Assembly: GCA_900541935.1 (NCBI GenBank)
Contig: UQLZ01000019.1
Span: forward strand, 1-34,713
Direction: 5' to 3'
Length of the DNA stretch: 34,713 nt
From: an uncultured Prevotellaceae bacterium
GTDB lineage: Bacteria > Bacteroidota > Bacteroidia > Bacteroidales > Muribaculaceae
Shown: piece after piece, positions 7,734-18,185 of the stretch
How positions within the stretch are numbered: position 1 is the first letter of the stretch
Layout: every line of letters starts with the position of its first letter
Program-made: the position numbers and the translations under genes
The notes under the pieces: generated by a model
What the model saw: the letters and a program-made list of their open reading frames with translations, nothing else
Database searches by the model: none
Told to the model about the DNA's origin: nothing

Positions 7734-7965
7734 ATAAAAAAGATTTAGAGAAAGTCCGCTTTTTGTAAATCTTAACCATAATTTCCTATATTTTTTTCAA
7801 AAATGAGGCTTGAAACGGAAAAACCAAAAGAAAAAAGGTGTAAAAGCTTGTTTTTTATCAATTGTAACAGCCAGATTTCTTAGCGAAAAAATTAGGTATG
7901 TTATAATGAAAGACACAAAAATCAAATAAAAGAATAAAAGTCGTAAAAAAATGATTGATAAATAG

Positions 7966-7996
7966 TTGTGGTATCTAAAAATAATTTATAACTTTG
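7966..7996 (+). promoter_or_regulatory. Promoter of rpsA
   Basis: TTG at 7966-7968, a 20-nt spacer, then a perfect -7 box TAACTTTG at 7989-7996. The leader before the ATG at 8063 is about 60 nt, AT-rich and without a Shine-Dalgarno sequence. Confidence 0.8.
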
Positions 7997-8062
7997 CACC
8001 CGACTATATAGCAATATAATGTCTAACGATTAAATTAACTTTAGTATTAACAATTTATTTAA

Positions 8063-9841
8063 ATGAGCGAATTAAAAAATTCACCAATCGAAGATTTTGA
8101 CTGGGATTCATACGAGAACGGTCAAGACGTAGAAGGCAAATCTCGTGAAGAGTTGGTCAAAACCTACGATGAGTCTTTGAACACAATCAAAGACAAGGAA
8201 GTAATCGAAGGTACAGTTATCTCAATCAACAAGCGTGAGGTAGTTGTTAACATTGGTTACAAATCAGACGGTATCATTCCAATGAATGAGTTCCGTTACA
8301 ACCCAGACTTGAAAATCGGTGATACTGTAGAAGTATATATCGAAAATCAAGAAGATAAGAAAGGTCAATTGATTCTTTCTCACAGAAAAGCGCGTGCAGC
8401 ACGCAGCTGGGATCGCGTTAACGAAGCCCTTGAAAAAGACGAAATCATTAAGGGTTACATCAAGTGCCGCACTAAGGGCGGTATGATTGTTGACGTATTT
8501 GGAATCGAAGCATTCTTGCCAGGTTCACAAATCGACGTTAAGCAAATCCGCGACTATGACGTATTCGTTGGTAAAACAATGGAATTCAAGGTCGTTAAGA
8601 TTAATCAAGAATTTAAGAATGTAGTCGTTTCTCACAAGGCTCTTATCGAAGCAGAACTTGAGCAACAGAAGAAAGACATCATCGCTAAACTTGAAAAGGG
8701 TCAAGTTCTTGAAGGAACAGTTAAGAATATCACTTCTTACGGTGTATTCATCGACCTTGGTGGCGTTGACGGCTTGATTCACATTACAGACCTTTCTTGG
8801 GGCCGTGTTAACGATCCTAACGAAGTTGTTGCTCTTGATCAAAAACTCAATGTCGTTATCCTTGACTTCGATGACGAAAAGAAGAGAATTGCTCTTGGCT
8901 TGAAGCAACTTCAACCGCACCCATGGGATGCTCTTGATGAGAACCTCAAGGTTGGTGACAAGGTTAAAGGTAAAGTCGTTGTTATGGCTGACTACGGTGC
9001 ATTTGTTGAAATTGCTCCGGGCGTAGAAGGTCTTATTCACGTTTCAGAAATGTCTTGGTCACAACACTTGCGTTCTGCACAAGACTTTATGAAAGTTGGT
9101 GATGACGTTGAAGCAGTTATCCTTACTCTTGACCGCAAAGAGCGCAAGATGTCACTTGGTATCAAGCAACTTAAGGCTGATCCATGGGAAAATATCGAAG
9201 GTAAATACCCAGTTGGTTCTAAGCACTCTGCAAAAGTTCGCAACTTCACTAACTTCGGTGTGTTTGTTGAATTGGAAGAAGGCGTTGACGGCTTGATTCA
9301 CATTTCAGACCTTTCTTGGACTAAGAAAATCAAACACCCAAGCGAATTTACACAAATCGGTGCTGATATCGACGTTCAAGTTCTTGAAATTGACAAGGAA
9401 AACCGTCGCTTGAGCCTTGGTCACAAGCAGTTGGAAGAAAATCCTTGGGATGTTTTCGAAACAGTATTTACTGTAGGTAGCATTCACGAAGGTACTATCA
9501 TCGAATTGCTCGATAAGGGTGCTGTTATCGCATTGCCTTACGGTGTTGAAGGTTTCGCTACTCCAAAGCACCTTGTTAAGGAAGATGGTTCTCAAGCACA
9601 AGTTGACGAAAAACTTGACTTCAAGGTTATTGAATTCAACAAGGAATCTAAGAGAATTATCCTTTCTCACAGCCGAATTTTCGAAGATGAAGCAAAGGCT
9701 GAAAAGGCAGAAGCAAAGAAGGCTTCAAGAAAGGCTAAAGCAGAAGAAACTGCATCAAGCACACCAATCGAAAAAACAACTCTTGGTGATATTTCTGCTC
9801 TTGCTGCTCTTAAAGAAAAAATGGAAAAGGGCGAAAAGTAA
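8063..9841 (+). CDS. rpsA: 30S ribosomal protein S1
   Basis: S1 binds mRNA on the small ribosomal subunit and promotes initiation, which matters in Bacteroidota because genes lack Shine-Dalgarno sites. The 592-aa protein holds six S1 RNA-binding repeats at roughly 45-115, 130-195, 212-283, 298-370, 385-457 and 470-545. Repeats 3-5 carry the classic YGVFIDLGGVDGLIHITDLSW-type pattern. Repeats 1, 2 and 6 are more divergent, as usual. The N-terminus is acidic, and the tail (about 550-592) is Lys/Ala/Glu-rich and probably disordered. Codon use is strongly biased with many C-ending codons, as expected for a highly expressed gene. It is monocistronic, with its own promoter and terminator. Confidence 0.97.
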   Translation: MSELKNSPIEDFDWDSYENGQDVEGKSREELVKTYDESLNTIKDKEVIEGTVISINKREVVVNIGYKSDGIIPMNEFRYNPDLKIGDTVEVYIENQEDKKGQLILSHRKARAARSWDRVNEALEKDEIIKGYIKCRTKGGMIVDVFGIEAFLPGSQIDVKQIRDYDVFVGKTMEFKVVKINQEFKNVVVSHKALIEAELEQQKKDIIAKLEKGQVLEGTVKNITSYGVFIDLGGVDGLIHITDLSWGRVNDPNEVVALDQKLNVVILDFDDEKKRIALGLKQLQPHPWDALDENLKVGDKVKGKVVVMADYGAFVEIAPGVEGLIHVSEMSWSQHLRSAQDFMKVGDDVEAVILTLDRKERKMSLGIKQLKADPWENIEGKYPVGSKHSAKVRNFTNFGVFVELEEGVDGLIHISDLSWTKKIKHPSEFTQIGADIDVQVLEIDKENRRLSLGHKQLEENPWDVFETVFTVGSIHEGTIIELLDKGAVIALPYGVEGFATPKHLVKEDGSQAQVDEKLDFKVIEFNKESKRIILSHSRIFEDEAKAEKAEAKKASRKAKAEETASSTPIEKTTLGDISALAALKEKMEKGEK

Positions 9842-9871
9842 GAATCTGTTGATTGATAATCAATATTCAGT

Positions 9872-9901
9872 AAAAGAGGAAGCGTTAGTTTCCTCTTTTT
9901 T
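9872..9901 (+). terminator. Rho-independent terminator of rpsA
   Basis: A 10-bp stem, AAAAGAGGAA (9872-9881) with TTCCTCTTTT (9890-9899), has an 8-nt loop and ends in a T run. Confidence 0.85.
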
Positions 9902-9934
9902 ATTTATATGGTGGTATTTGTAGTCTTTATTTTG

Positions 9935-9942
9935 TAAATTTG
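9935..9942 (+). promoter_or_regulatory. -7 box upstream of the ruvA-sprA operon
   Basis: TAAATTTG at 9935-9942 is a perfect -7 match. The only TTTG nearby upstream (9917-9920) is spaced 14 nt instead of 19-21, so the promoter is only partly supported. If used, it gives a leader of about 200 nt. Confidence 0.45.
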
Positions 9943-10147
9943 CAATACGATTTAGCCTTTGTGGAAACTTTTATTATTAGTTATTTAATTTCTTACAGGA
10001 ATTGAGTGGAAATTTTGTGTGCTGACCATTATTCTCATGCTTAGCCTATTTTAAAAAGCCTAAAGGACAAAGCGTTTCGCCATTTTATTTTCAAAAATTG
10101 CAATAAAAGCCATGCTGTTGCGTTATTAATATTATTAGGAAATAATT

Positions 10148-10732
10148 ATGTTTGAATATATCTCAGGAGAAATTGCGGAAATAACACCTACATACGCAGT
10201 ACTTGACTGTCAGGGTATTGGTTATTATCTGAATATCTCATTAAATACTTATACAGAATTGCAGAAACAGAAGAGGGCAAAGTTATATACTTATGAGGCT
10301 ATTAGGGAGGATGCACATGTCCTTTATGGCTTCAAGGACAAGTCTGAGCGAGAGATGTTTCTTCAATTAATTACCGTTTCGGGTGTTGGACCTAATACTG
10401 CGAGGATGATATTGTCTTCGCTGACTGTTGATGATCTGGGAACGGTTATAGCAACAGGTAATGCTTCGATGCTTAAGTCTGTAAAAGGAATAGGTGCTAA
10501 GACTGCTCAGAGGATTATTGTTGATTTGAAGGATAAGATAAAAGTTGTGGAGTCGGCAGGTAGTTTGGTAACAGCAGGAGATAGTTCCGAAGTTTATGAA
10601 GAGTCTGTTGCAGCCTTGGTTATGCTTGGATTCCCGAAGCCTGCGGTTTTGAAAGCCGTTGGGAAAATTTTAAAGGAAAATCCTTTGTCAAAAGTTGAAG
10701 AAGTTATTAAGATGGCTTTGAAAATTTTGTAG
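10148..10732 (+). CDS. ruvA: Holliday junction branch-migration protein RuvA
   Basis: RuvA binds four-way DNA junctions and loads the RuvB motor during recombination repair. The 194-aa protein has the expected three parts: an N-terminal OB-fold (1 to about 63, MFEYISGEI... to VLYGF), two helix-hairpin-helix motifs (VSGVGPNTA at 77-85 and VKGIGAKTA at 112-120), and a small C-terminal RuvB-contacting domain (about 148-194, beginning EESVAALVMLGF). It is the first gene of an operon; sprA starts 5 nt after its stop. The ruvA-sprA neighbourhood is also known from other Bacteroidota. Confidence 0.97.
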   Translation: MFEYISGEIAEITPTYAVLDCQGIGYYLNISLNTYTELQKQKRAKLYTYEAIREDAHVLYGFKDKSEREMFLQLITVSGVGPNTARMILSSLTVDDLGTVIATGNASMLKSVKGIGAKTAQRIIVDLKDKIKVVESAGSLVTAGDSSEVYEESVAALVMLGFPKPAVLKAVGKILKENPLSKVEEVIKMALKIL

Positions 10733-10737
10733 CCTTA

Positions 10738-13700
10738 ATGAAAAATCAGAATAAGTCGAAATATAATTTGTTGATAGTCATAGGTGTAATTGCGTCTATG
10801 ATGTTCAGTTTTTTTGGATTTTCTCAGCAGAAGAAATCCGAACTTCCCCCTCCTCCGACTTTCTTCGTTGGTAAGAGTTCGGAGCCGAAGGATTCTTCGG
10901 AGTTGCCATACGAGGTGAAGAAAACCATTACACCTGGTTATGATGAGTTGCTCGAAAGCAAAAAGTCGCCTATCGACCTTCGTGACCCGTCGAATATCAA
11001 GATGGAAACGGAATATGATGTGGAGACAGGTTGCTATATTGTTCGTACAAAGTTGGGTGATAAGGAGATAACGACTCCATTTTATTTGTCGGCAGCGGAT
11101 TATAATAATAAGGAAATCCGTGAGTCGATGATGGACTACTATCGCAAAAAGAACTCCGAGTTATATGAAAAGAAGGATAAGGATAAATTCAATATCTTTG
11201 ATATGAAGTTTGCCCTTGGTCCTTTGGAAAAGGTTTTTGGTCCTGGTGGTGTTCAATTGAAGACTCAGGGTTCTGTGCAGGTTCAGATGGGCGTTAAGTC
11301 AAACAAAACTGACAATCCTGCGTTGCCGGCAAGTGCCCGTCGCAAGACCTATTTTGATTTTGACCAGAAAATTCAGGCTACTGTGGATGCGTCTGTGGGT
11401 GATAAGTTAAAGTTTAATATGACTTATAATACTGATGCTACTTTCGATTTTGATAGTAAAAACCTTAAACTCAAGTATGAAGGTAAGGAAGATGAAATCA
11501 TCAAGAGCATAGAGGCTGGTAATGTCTCAATGACTACGGGGTCTTCGTTAATAAAGGGAAGTACCTCTCTCTTTGGTTTCAAGACAAAATTGCAATTTGG
11601 AAAATTCTCAGTAACAGCCCTTGTCTCTCAGCAAAATTCCGAGTCGCAAACGGTTAATTCCAAGGGCGGCGCACAGAAAACAAAGTTTACTATCAACGGT
11701 GATGACTACGATAAAAACCGACACTTCTTCCTTTCTCATTATTTTCGAGACAATTATGACAAGTTCGCTTCAAAATTGCCTTATGTGTCATCAGGTATTA
11801 ACATTACGCGTATAGAAGTATGGATAACCAACCAGCGAGGAACATACGATGAGGCGAGAAATATTGTCGGTTTCATGGACCTGGGTGAAAATACAGTATT
11901 ATCGAACAGTCACTGGGTGCCAGATATGGCAACAGCCGTTCCGCACAACAACTCCAACTCATTGATGAATGAGATAAAGGCTAATTATCCAAATGCACGT
12001 TATATAAGTTCTGTATCTTCAGCATTGGAGCCGTTAACGGCGTATGGTATAGAGGGTGGTCGTGACTATGAAAAGATAGAGAGTGCTCGTTTGCTTTCAA
12101 GCAGTGAGTATCGACTTAATGAATCGTTGGGTTATATCTCCCTTAACTCTGCTTTGAATGCAGATGAGATATTGTGCGTTGCTTATGAATATACTTATCA
12201 GGGAAAGGCTTATAAAGTTGGTGAATTTTCAAGTGATATTTCTGATTCCAGTCAATCGCTGTATCTGAAACTATTAAAGGGATCAACAGTTTCTCCTAAG
12301 TTTGCGAACTGGGATTTGATGATGAAGAACGTTTATTCATTGGGAGCATATCAAGTTCAAAAAGAAAATTTCAAGTTGAATATCAAGTATTTGAACGATA
12401 CATCAGGTACTTCGGTACAATTCTTGCCGGTTGATCCTATCCGCAACGTTCCGTTGCTGCGTGTTATGAATCTTGACCGTCTTGACTCTAACAATGAAAA
12501 TCATCCTGACGGTTTTTATGATTTTGTTGAGGGATATACCGTAGTTGCTTCTCAAGGAAAGATTATTTTCCCTGTTGTTGAGCCATTCGGTTCGCACCTT
12601 GAAAACGCTATTACGGATAAGGAAGAGGCAAAAAAGTATGTCTATAAGGAACTTTATGACTCAACGCAAACAGTTGCAAAGCAATTCCAGGATAAGAATA
12701 AATTCATAATGGAAGGTGAATATCAGGCATCTTCAGGTTCGCAAATTCGCCTTAATGCAATGAATGTACCTCGCGGGTCTGTAGTTGTAACAGCCGGTGG
12801 CGTTACGTTGGTGGAAAATAGTGACTATACAGTTGATTATAATATGGGTATTGTTACTATTACCAACCAAAGCATAATTGATTCAGGTGCTAATATCAGT
12901 GTTTCTCTTGAAAACCAGTCGCTTTTCAGTATGCAGAGAAAGACTTTGTTGGGCTTGGATATGAACTATGCTTTCAATAAGGATTTCAATATTGGTGGTA
13001 CCTTGATGCACTTCTCTGAAAAGCCGCTTACTGAAAAGGTTAATATCGGTGATGAGTTGATAAACAATACAATTTGGGGTTTGAATCTGTCATATAACAA
13101 GAGTTTTATGTGGCTGACAAATCTTGTCAATAAGATTCCGACTGTTAATGCAACTGCTCCGTCAACGCTTAGCATTCAAGGCGAATTTGCACAGTTGATA
13201 CCGCATAAAAAGAAGACCGGTTCAAATTCCGGCAGTTCTTTTATCGACGATTTTGAGACATCGCAAAATACTATTGACATCCGCTCTCCATATTCTTGGT
13301 TTATGGCATCAACGCCATACGACCCATCTTCTGATGCCTTGTTCCCAGAGGCTGCCCTTTCAAATAATATTGATTATGGCAAGAATAGGGCGTTGCTGGC
13401 ATGGTACTATATCGACCGTATGTTTACCCAAAAGAATTCGTCACTTTGCCCTGCATATTTGAAAAATGACCTTGAGCAGTTGTCAAGTCCTTACGTTAGG
13501 GAGGTGACAACTCGTGAAATTTGGCCAAACAGAGAGTTGAATTACGGTGAGGCATCTGCTATTCAGACGTTGAACCTGTCATTCTATCCGACAGAGAGAG
13601 GTCCTTATAACCTTGATGCAACAAATATTGATGCTGAATTTAATCTTCTCAATCCTGAAAAGCGTTGGGGTGGTATTATGAGAAAATTGGATAATACCAA

Positions 13701-16700
13701 TTTCGAATCATCAAATATCGAGTATATCCAGTTCTGGATGATGGATCCATTTGCCGTTGAAGATGCGACAAATGAGGGCGGTGACCTCTATTTCAATTTG
13801 GGAGAGGTCAGTGAAGATATTTTGAAGGATGGCTTTAAGGCATACGAAAACGGTAACCCTATTGATGGTAGCACGAAAAATATGCGTGAAACTGTTTGGG
13901 GTAGGGTATCAACCGAAACTTCTCTAACTTATGCTTTCGATAATACTGCTGGTGCGCGTAAGTTCCAAGATGTTGGTCTTAATGGTCTTCATACAGAGGC
14001 GGAATTCACATTCAGCACATATAGCGAATATCTTAAGCAATTGCGTGCAAAATTGTCACCAACGAAGATTGCAGAACTTGAGTTAGACCAGTTCTCGCCG
14101 TTTAATGACCCTGCCGGCGACAATTACCATTATTACCGTGGATATGACTATGATGAGCAGCAAGCGTCTATCCTTCAGCGATATAAGCACTATAACGGTG
14201 TTGAAGGCAACTCCCTTGGAGAAGATGATACAAAAGATAATCTTTATCAGTCTTCACGTAGTGTTCCTGATGTGGAAGACATCAATCAGGATAATACTTT
14301 GAACGAGTATGAGCGTTATTACCAATACCATATCTCATTGAGAAAGGAAGATATGGTTGTTGGCCAGAACTATATTACCGACAAGCAAGTTTCAACTGTG
14401 CCCTTGCGTAATGGTAAAAAGGAAGAGGTTATTTGGTATCAGTTTAAAATTCCTTTGAAGGATTACCAGAAAATAGTAGGTTCAATCTCCGATTTTTCTA
14501 CAATCCGCTTTATCAGAATGTTTATGACAGGATTCAAGAAGGAAGCGCATTTGCGTTTTGCTACTCTTGAACTTGTCAGAGGCGATTGGCGATCATACGA
14601 CTATGACTTAAACTCCCGAGGTGATGTTCCTGCAGAGGGCAAGTTGGATATGTCGGTAGTTAATATTGAGGAAAATTCAGGTAAGGAACCAGTTAACTAT
14701 GTTCTCCCTCCTGGAGTCAACCGTATTGTTGACCCTGGACAGTCGCAAATTACGCAGTTGAATGAGCAATCCTTATCATTAAAGGTTACAGACCTTAAAG
14801 CAGGTGATGCCCGCGCAGTATATAAAAACACTACGTTGGACTTGAGATTGTACAAGAGAATTCAGATGTTTAACCACGCAGAAAGATTGATTTCCGATGT
14901 TTCAAAGAATCTTAAAGATGGTGATTTGTCTGTTTTCTTGAGATTGGGTACTGATATAAAGAACAATTACTATGAGTATGAAGTTCCAATGAAACTTACT
15001 CCGCATGTTGAAAACGGCAAAAAATATAATACATACAGTACGACAGACAGATATATTGTATGGCCGGAAGAAAACTTTATGGATATTTCAACAGAAGTAT
15101 TTACGGATTTGAAGAAAGAACGCAACGTTAAGAAAAACGAGTCTGAAAGTGGCGTTTCATATACAACCCTTTATTCATCATACGACCCTAACCATGATGG
15201 TAATAAGGTGAGTGTTATCGGAAACCCTTCTCTTAGTGATGTTCGTGTTGTTATGGTCGGTGTGAGAAATAATTCAAGCACAGACAAGAGTGGAGAAATT
15301 TGGATTAACGAATTGAAGGTTACCGATTTTGATGAAGACGGAGGTTGGGCTGCAAAAGCAAATATCAATCTCGGTATCAGTGATATTGCAACAGTCAACT
15401 TTGGCGGACACATTGAAACAGTAGGTTTCGGTGGCGTTGACCAGAGCCTTGCCAACAGGCGTTTAGATGATTATAAGCAATATAATGTTGCAACTCAAGT
15501 TGACCTCGGAAGATTTTTGCCTGAGAAAGCAAAATTGAAGGCTCCAATTTACTATTCTGTTACAAAGGAGAAAAATTCACCTAAGTATAATCCTCTTGAC
15601 CAGGATATTAAATTAAAAGATGCGTTGGACCTTGCAAAGGATAAGGTAGAGCGTGATTCTATTGAGAACTATGCAGTTGAGCAGTCAACAGTCAAGAGTT
15701 TCAGTATTTCTGGTTTCAATTTCGGAGTAAAGGGCAAAACGCCGATGCCTTGGGACCCGGCTAACTTTACTTTGAACTTCTCTTTCAATAAGCAGGAAAA
15801 TATTTCACCTACTATTGAGTATGAACATATAAACGATTATCGAGGTAGTTTCCAGTATGCGTTCAGTCCGTACTTTAAGCCTCTCAAGCCGTTTAAGTTT
15901 ATCAAGAGCAAGTCAAGGAACCTCAAGTTCTTTAAGGATTGGGAACTCAATTACCTTCCTACTTCTTTGAACTTCCTAACAAATATGACCCGCTACTATT
16001 ATGAGCAGCAGTCGCGCAATGAGGCTGACGTCTCTGTTGATATCCCTGTATCGGTCAGCAAAAATTTCTATTGGGACCGTCAGTTTGCGTTAAACTGGAA
16101 TTTGACAAAGTCATTCTCTGTATCGTTTACTTCAAATACAATGGCACGCATTGAGGAGGCAATGGGTCAGGTTAACAAGAAACTCTTCCCGGATAAGTAC
16201 AAAGAATGGAAAGATACTGTTATGAATAGTATAAAAGGCTTTGGTACTCCGTGGAACTATGACCAGACATTTACGATGACCTATAAGGCTCCTTTCAACA
16301 AAATACCAGTCTTGGATTTCTTGTCGGCTAATGCAACATATAATGCAACCTATCAATGGGATAGAGGTGCTGAAGTTGAGGGCAGTTTTGTTGGAAACTC
16401 AATTGCGAATAATGCAGTATGGAATGTTGACGGAAAGATTAATTTCGAAAGTCTATACAATAAGAGCAAGTATTTGAAGGAAATCAATAAGAAATTTTCT
16501 GCAAGCAATAGATCTGCGGCTAATCGTAAGGCAAAGAAATATCAGCGAACTTATCAGTTGAAGGATACATTGATTGATGTTCGCCACAATTTGCGGACAA
16601 AAAAAGTTATCATTAAAGCAACTACTTTAGATGGAAAGCCTTTCCCAATCAAGACTAAGGTTGTTGACGATAACAGCATTCAGATTTTGACAACGGGAAC

Positions 16701-18183
16701 GAAGAATATCAAGTTGACTGTTACGGAGAACCTCAAGGCTGATAAGAATTTCTGGAAAGAGTTTGCCGACCATGCAACCCGTTTTGCTATGATGGTTCGC
16801 AGTGGTAATTTCCGTTGGAGAAATACAAGAACTTCAAATATTTCCCAGTTTGTTCCGGAAGTTGGAGACTTGTTGGGCCAGTCAAAGAATTACGGACCAA
16901 TGTCACCAGGCCTTGACTATGCGTTCGGATTTACTGATGAAAGTTATTTGAAGAAGGCGATGGCTCGTAACTGGCTGCTTTGTGATGAGAATCAGACAAC
17001 GCCGGCAATTTTCTCAAAGACTACCGAATATACCTTTGAATTGCAGTTGGAGCCAATTCGCGGTTTGAAGATTCAGTTAACTTCGAACAGAACCGACAAC
17101 CGTACAAACCAGATACAGTTTATGTATAGCAGTATGCCAACGACACGTTCTGGTAGTTTCAATATGACTACTTGTGCTATAGCAACTGCATTGAGGGGTT
17201 CTTCGGCAAAGAATGGTTACAATAGTGATGCTTTCAACAAGTTCCTTGAGTATATCCCGCAGATAGCAGGACGAGTTGAAGGAAAATATGTTGGCATGAA
17301 GTATCCGTCAGGGGGATTTATGCAGGGCTCTAATTATGCAGGAAAGCCGTATAATCCGGAAACAGGTGGCGTTCGCCAGTCAAGTGGTGACGTTATGATT
17401 CCGGCATTTATCGCTGCTTATACTGGTAAAGACCCTAATAAGGTTACTTTGTCGCCTTTCCCAAGTCTTGCCCACATGTTGCCGAACTGGAGAGTTACTT
17501 ATGATGGCTTAATCAAAATAGGTAATCTGAAGAAGATTTTCAAGAGTTTCACGTTGACCCATGCTTATCAGTGTACGTATAGTGTTGGTTCATTTACCTC
17601 ACATACAAATTGGGAAAGCGTTGGCGGTGACCTCGGTTTCACTCTTGATGAGTTGACGCAAAAGCCGGTGCCATCATCCCCTTATAACATCTCATCAGTT
17701 ACAGTTACTGAAAAATTTGCACCACTATTGGGCGTAGCGGCTACGCTTCACAATAATTTGACCCTAAATGCCGAATATCGTGACAGCCGTACGCTTACTC
17801 TCAATTCTGATGCTGGTCAGTTGGTTGAGGCAGTGCAGAAGGCTCTTACTTTCGGAGCAGGTTATAAGATTGCCAATTTCAATAAGGTATTGAAGATTAA
17901 AGGTCAGCAGAAAGGTTTCAACAATGACTTGACTATTAATGCAGACTTCTCGTTCCAGAATACTCAGGCTTTGATTAGAAAGATTCAGGAGCGTTCAAGT
18001 CAGGCAACAAGCGGTACAAAGTCGATTGCAATAAACGTTACTGCAAATTATGCTTTGAGCAAGAGAATTACCGTTTCTGCATTCTTTGACCACCAAATCA
18101 ACAAACCATTGATTTCGGCAACGGCATACCCAACAACTAACAGTAATTATGGTATTTCGGTGAACCTATCACTTGCAAGATAA
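10738..18183 (+). CDS. sprA: T9SS outer-membrane translocon SprA (Sov)
   Basis: SprA forms the very large outer-membrane barrel through which type IX secretion substrates pass. The 2481-aa length fits the family. It begins with an N-terminal hydrophobic signal sequence (about 10-29, ending FSQ) and a proline-rich stretch, ELPPPPTFFVG. The family's N-terminal blocks are visible, for example LKTQGSVQVQMGVKSN, KIQATVDASVGDKLKFNMTYN and SFIDDFETSQNTIDIR. The C-terminus ends as a beta-barrel strand, YGISVNLSLAR. The reading frame is intact over 7.4 kb. It lies between ruvA (5 nt) and a GT-C-type membrane protein gene (2 nt), so it is translated from one polycistronic message. Two likely T9SS clients are encoded in the same window (20430-23234 and 32157-34586). 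Confidence 0.97.
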   Translation: MKNQNKSKYNLLIVIGVIASMMFSFFGFSQQKKSELPPPPTFFVGKSSEPKDSSELPYEVKKTITPGYDELLESKKSPIDLRDPSNIKMETEYDVETGCYIVRTKLGDKEITTPFYLSAADYNNKEIRESMMDYYRKKNSELYEKKDKDKFNIFDMKFALGPLEKVFGPGGVQLKTQGSVQVQMGVKSNKTDNPALPASARRKTYFDFDQKIQATVDASVGDKLKFNMTYNTDATFDFDSKNLKLKYEGKEDEIIKSIEAGNVSMTTGSSLIKGSTSLFGFKTKLQFGKFSVTALVSQQNSESQTVNSKGGAQKTKFTINGDDYDKNRHFFLSHYFRDNYDKFASKLPYVSSGINITRIEVWITNQRGTYDEARNIVGFMDLGENTVLSNSHWVPDMATAVPHNNSNSLMNEIKANYPNARYISSVSSALEPLTAYGIEGGRDYEKIESARLLSSSEYRLNESLGYISLNSALNADEILCVAYEYTYQGKAYKVGEFSSDISDSSQSLYLKLLKGSTVSPKFANWDLMMKNVYSLGAYQVQKENFKLNIKYLNDTSGTSVQFLPVDPIRNVPLLRVMNLDRLDSNNENHPDGFYDFVEGYTVVASQGKIIFPVVEPFGSHLENAITDKEEAKKYVYKELYDSTQTVAKQFQDKNKFIMEGEYQASSGSQIRLNAMNVPRGSVVVTAGGVTLVENSDYTVDYNMGIVTITNQSIIDSGANISVSLENQSLFSMQRKTLLGLDMNYAFNKDFNIGGTLMHFSEKPLTEKVNIGDELINNTIWGLNLSYNKSFMWLTNLVNKIPTVNATAPSTLSIQGEFAQLIPHKKKTGSNSGSSFIDDFETSQNTIDIRSPYSWFMASTPYDPSSDALFPEAALSNNIDYGKNRALLAWYYIDRMFTQKNSSLCPAYLKNDLEQLSSPYVREVTTREIWPNRELNYGEASAIQTLNLSFYPTERGPYNLDATNIDAEFNLLNPEKRWGGIMRKLDNTNFESSNIEYIQFWMMDPFAVEDATNEGGDLYFNLGEVSEDILKDGFKAYENGNPIDGSTKNMRETVWGRVSTETSLTYAFDNTAGARKFQDVGLNGLHTEAEFTFSTYSEYLKQLRAKLSPTKIAELELDQFSPFNDPAGDNYHYYRGYDYDEQQASILQRYKHYNGVEGNSLGEDDTKDNLYQSSRSVPDVEDINQDNTLNEYERYYQYHISLRKEDMVVGQNYITDKQVSTVPLRNGKKEEVIWYQFKIPLKDYQKIVGSISDFSTIRFIRMFMTGFKKEAHLRFATLELVRGDWRSYDYDLNSRGDVPAEGKLDMSVVNIEENSGKEPVNYVLPPGVNRIVDPGQSQITQLNEQSLSLKVTDLKAGDARAVYKNTTLDLRLYKRIQMFNHAERLISDVSKNLKDGDLSVFLRLGTDIKNNYYEYEVPMKLTPHVENGKKYNTYSTTDRYIVWPEENFMDISTEVFTDLKKERNVKKNESESGVSYTTLYSSYDPNHDGNKVSVIGNPSLSDVRVVMVGVRNNSSTDKSGEIWINELKVTDFDEDGGWAAKANINLGISDIATVNFGGHIETVGFGGVDQSLANRRLDDYKQYNVATQVDLGRFLPEKAKLKAPIYYSVTKEKNSPKYNPLDQDIKLKDALDLAKDKVERDSIENYAVEQSTVKSFSISGFNFGVKGKTPMPWDPANFTLNFSFNKQENISPTIEYEHINDYRGSFQYAFSPYFKPLKPFKFIKSKSRNLKFFKDWELNYLPTSLNFLTNMTRYYYEQQSRNEADVSVDIPVSVSKNFYWDRQFALNWNLTKSFSVSFTSNTMARIEEAMGQVNKKLFPDKYKEWKDTVMNSIKGFGTPWNYDQTFTMTYKAPFNKIPVLDFLSANATYNATYQWDRGAEVEGSFVGNSIANNAVWNVDGKINFESLYNKSKYLKEINKKFSASNRSAANRKAKKYQRTYQLKDTLIDVRHNLRTKKVIIKATTLDGKPFPIKTKVVDDNSIQILTTGTKNIKLTVTENLKADKNFWKEFADHATRFAMMVRSGNFRWRNTRTSNISQFVPEVGDLLGQSKNYGPMSPGLDYAFGFTDESYLKKAMARNWLLCDENQTTPAIFSKTTEYTFELQLEPIRGLKIQLTSNRTDNRTNQIQFMYSSMPTTRSGSFNMTTCAIATALRGSSAKNGYNSDAFNKFLEYIPQIAGRVEGKYVGMKYPSGGFMQGSNYAGKPYNPETGGVRQSSGDVMIPAFIAAYTGKDPNKVTLSPFPSLAHMLPNWRVTYDGLIKIGNLKKIFKSFTLTHAYQCTYSVGSFTSHTNWESVGGDLGFTLDELTQKPVPSSPYNISSVTVTEKFAPLLGVAATLHNNLTLNAEYRDSRTLTLNSDAGQLVEAVQKALTFGAGYKIANFNKVLKIKGQQKGFNNDLTINADFSFQNTQALIRKIQERSSQATSGTKSIAINVTANYALSKRITVSAFFDHQINKPLISATAYPTTNSNYGISVNLSLAR

Positions 18184-18185
18184 TT

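Larger units (their letters stand above)
7668..8062. other. Divergent intergenic region small-protein operon / rpsA
   Basis: About 395 bp without a credible gene. It carries the minus-strand promoter near 7730, the rpsA promoter at 7966-7996 and the roughly 60-nt rpsA leader. The central part is A-rich. A possible 26-codon ORF at 7803-7883 is not supported. S1 often controls its own synthesis through its leader, but no defined RNA fold is visible to me. Confidence 0.55.
9842..10147 (+). other. rpsA-ruvA intergenic region with long leader
   Basis: This stretch of 306 bp contains the rpsA terminator, a -7 box near 9940, and then about 200 nt without an ORF before ruvA. The leader holds a directly repeated AGCCTA around TTTTAAAA (near 10045-10065) and a small GCG-TTT-CGC hairpin further on. 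I do not recognise a riboswitch or other known RNA. Confidence 0.5.

Noticed and set aside
7803..7883. 26-codon ORF MRLETEKPKEKRC... with a near-consensus promoter ahead (TTTG, 21 nt, TATATTTT)
   Set aside because: The composition is that of A-rich intergenic DNA, and the -7 box has a mismatch; conservation would be needed to accept it.
8525..9040. 171-codon minus-strand ORF inside rpsA, and similar long antisense ORFs elsewhere
   Set aside because: It is a shadow of a strongly codon-biased S1 gene, with low-complexity and unlikely composition; no domain is visible.
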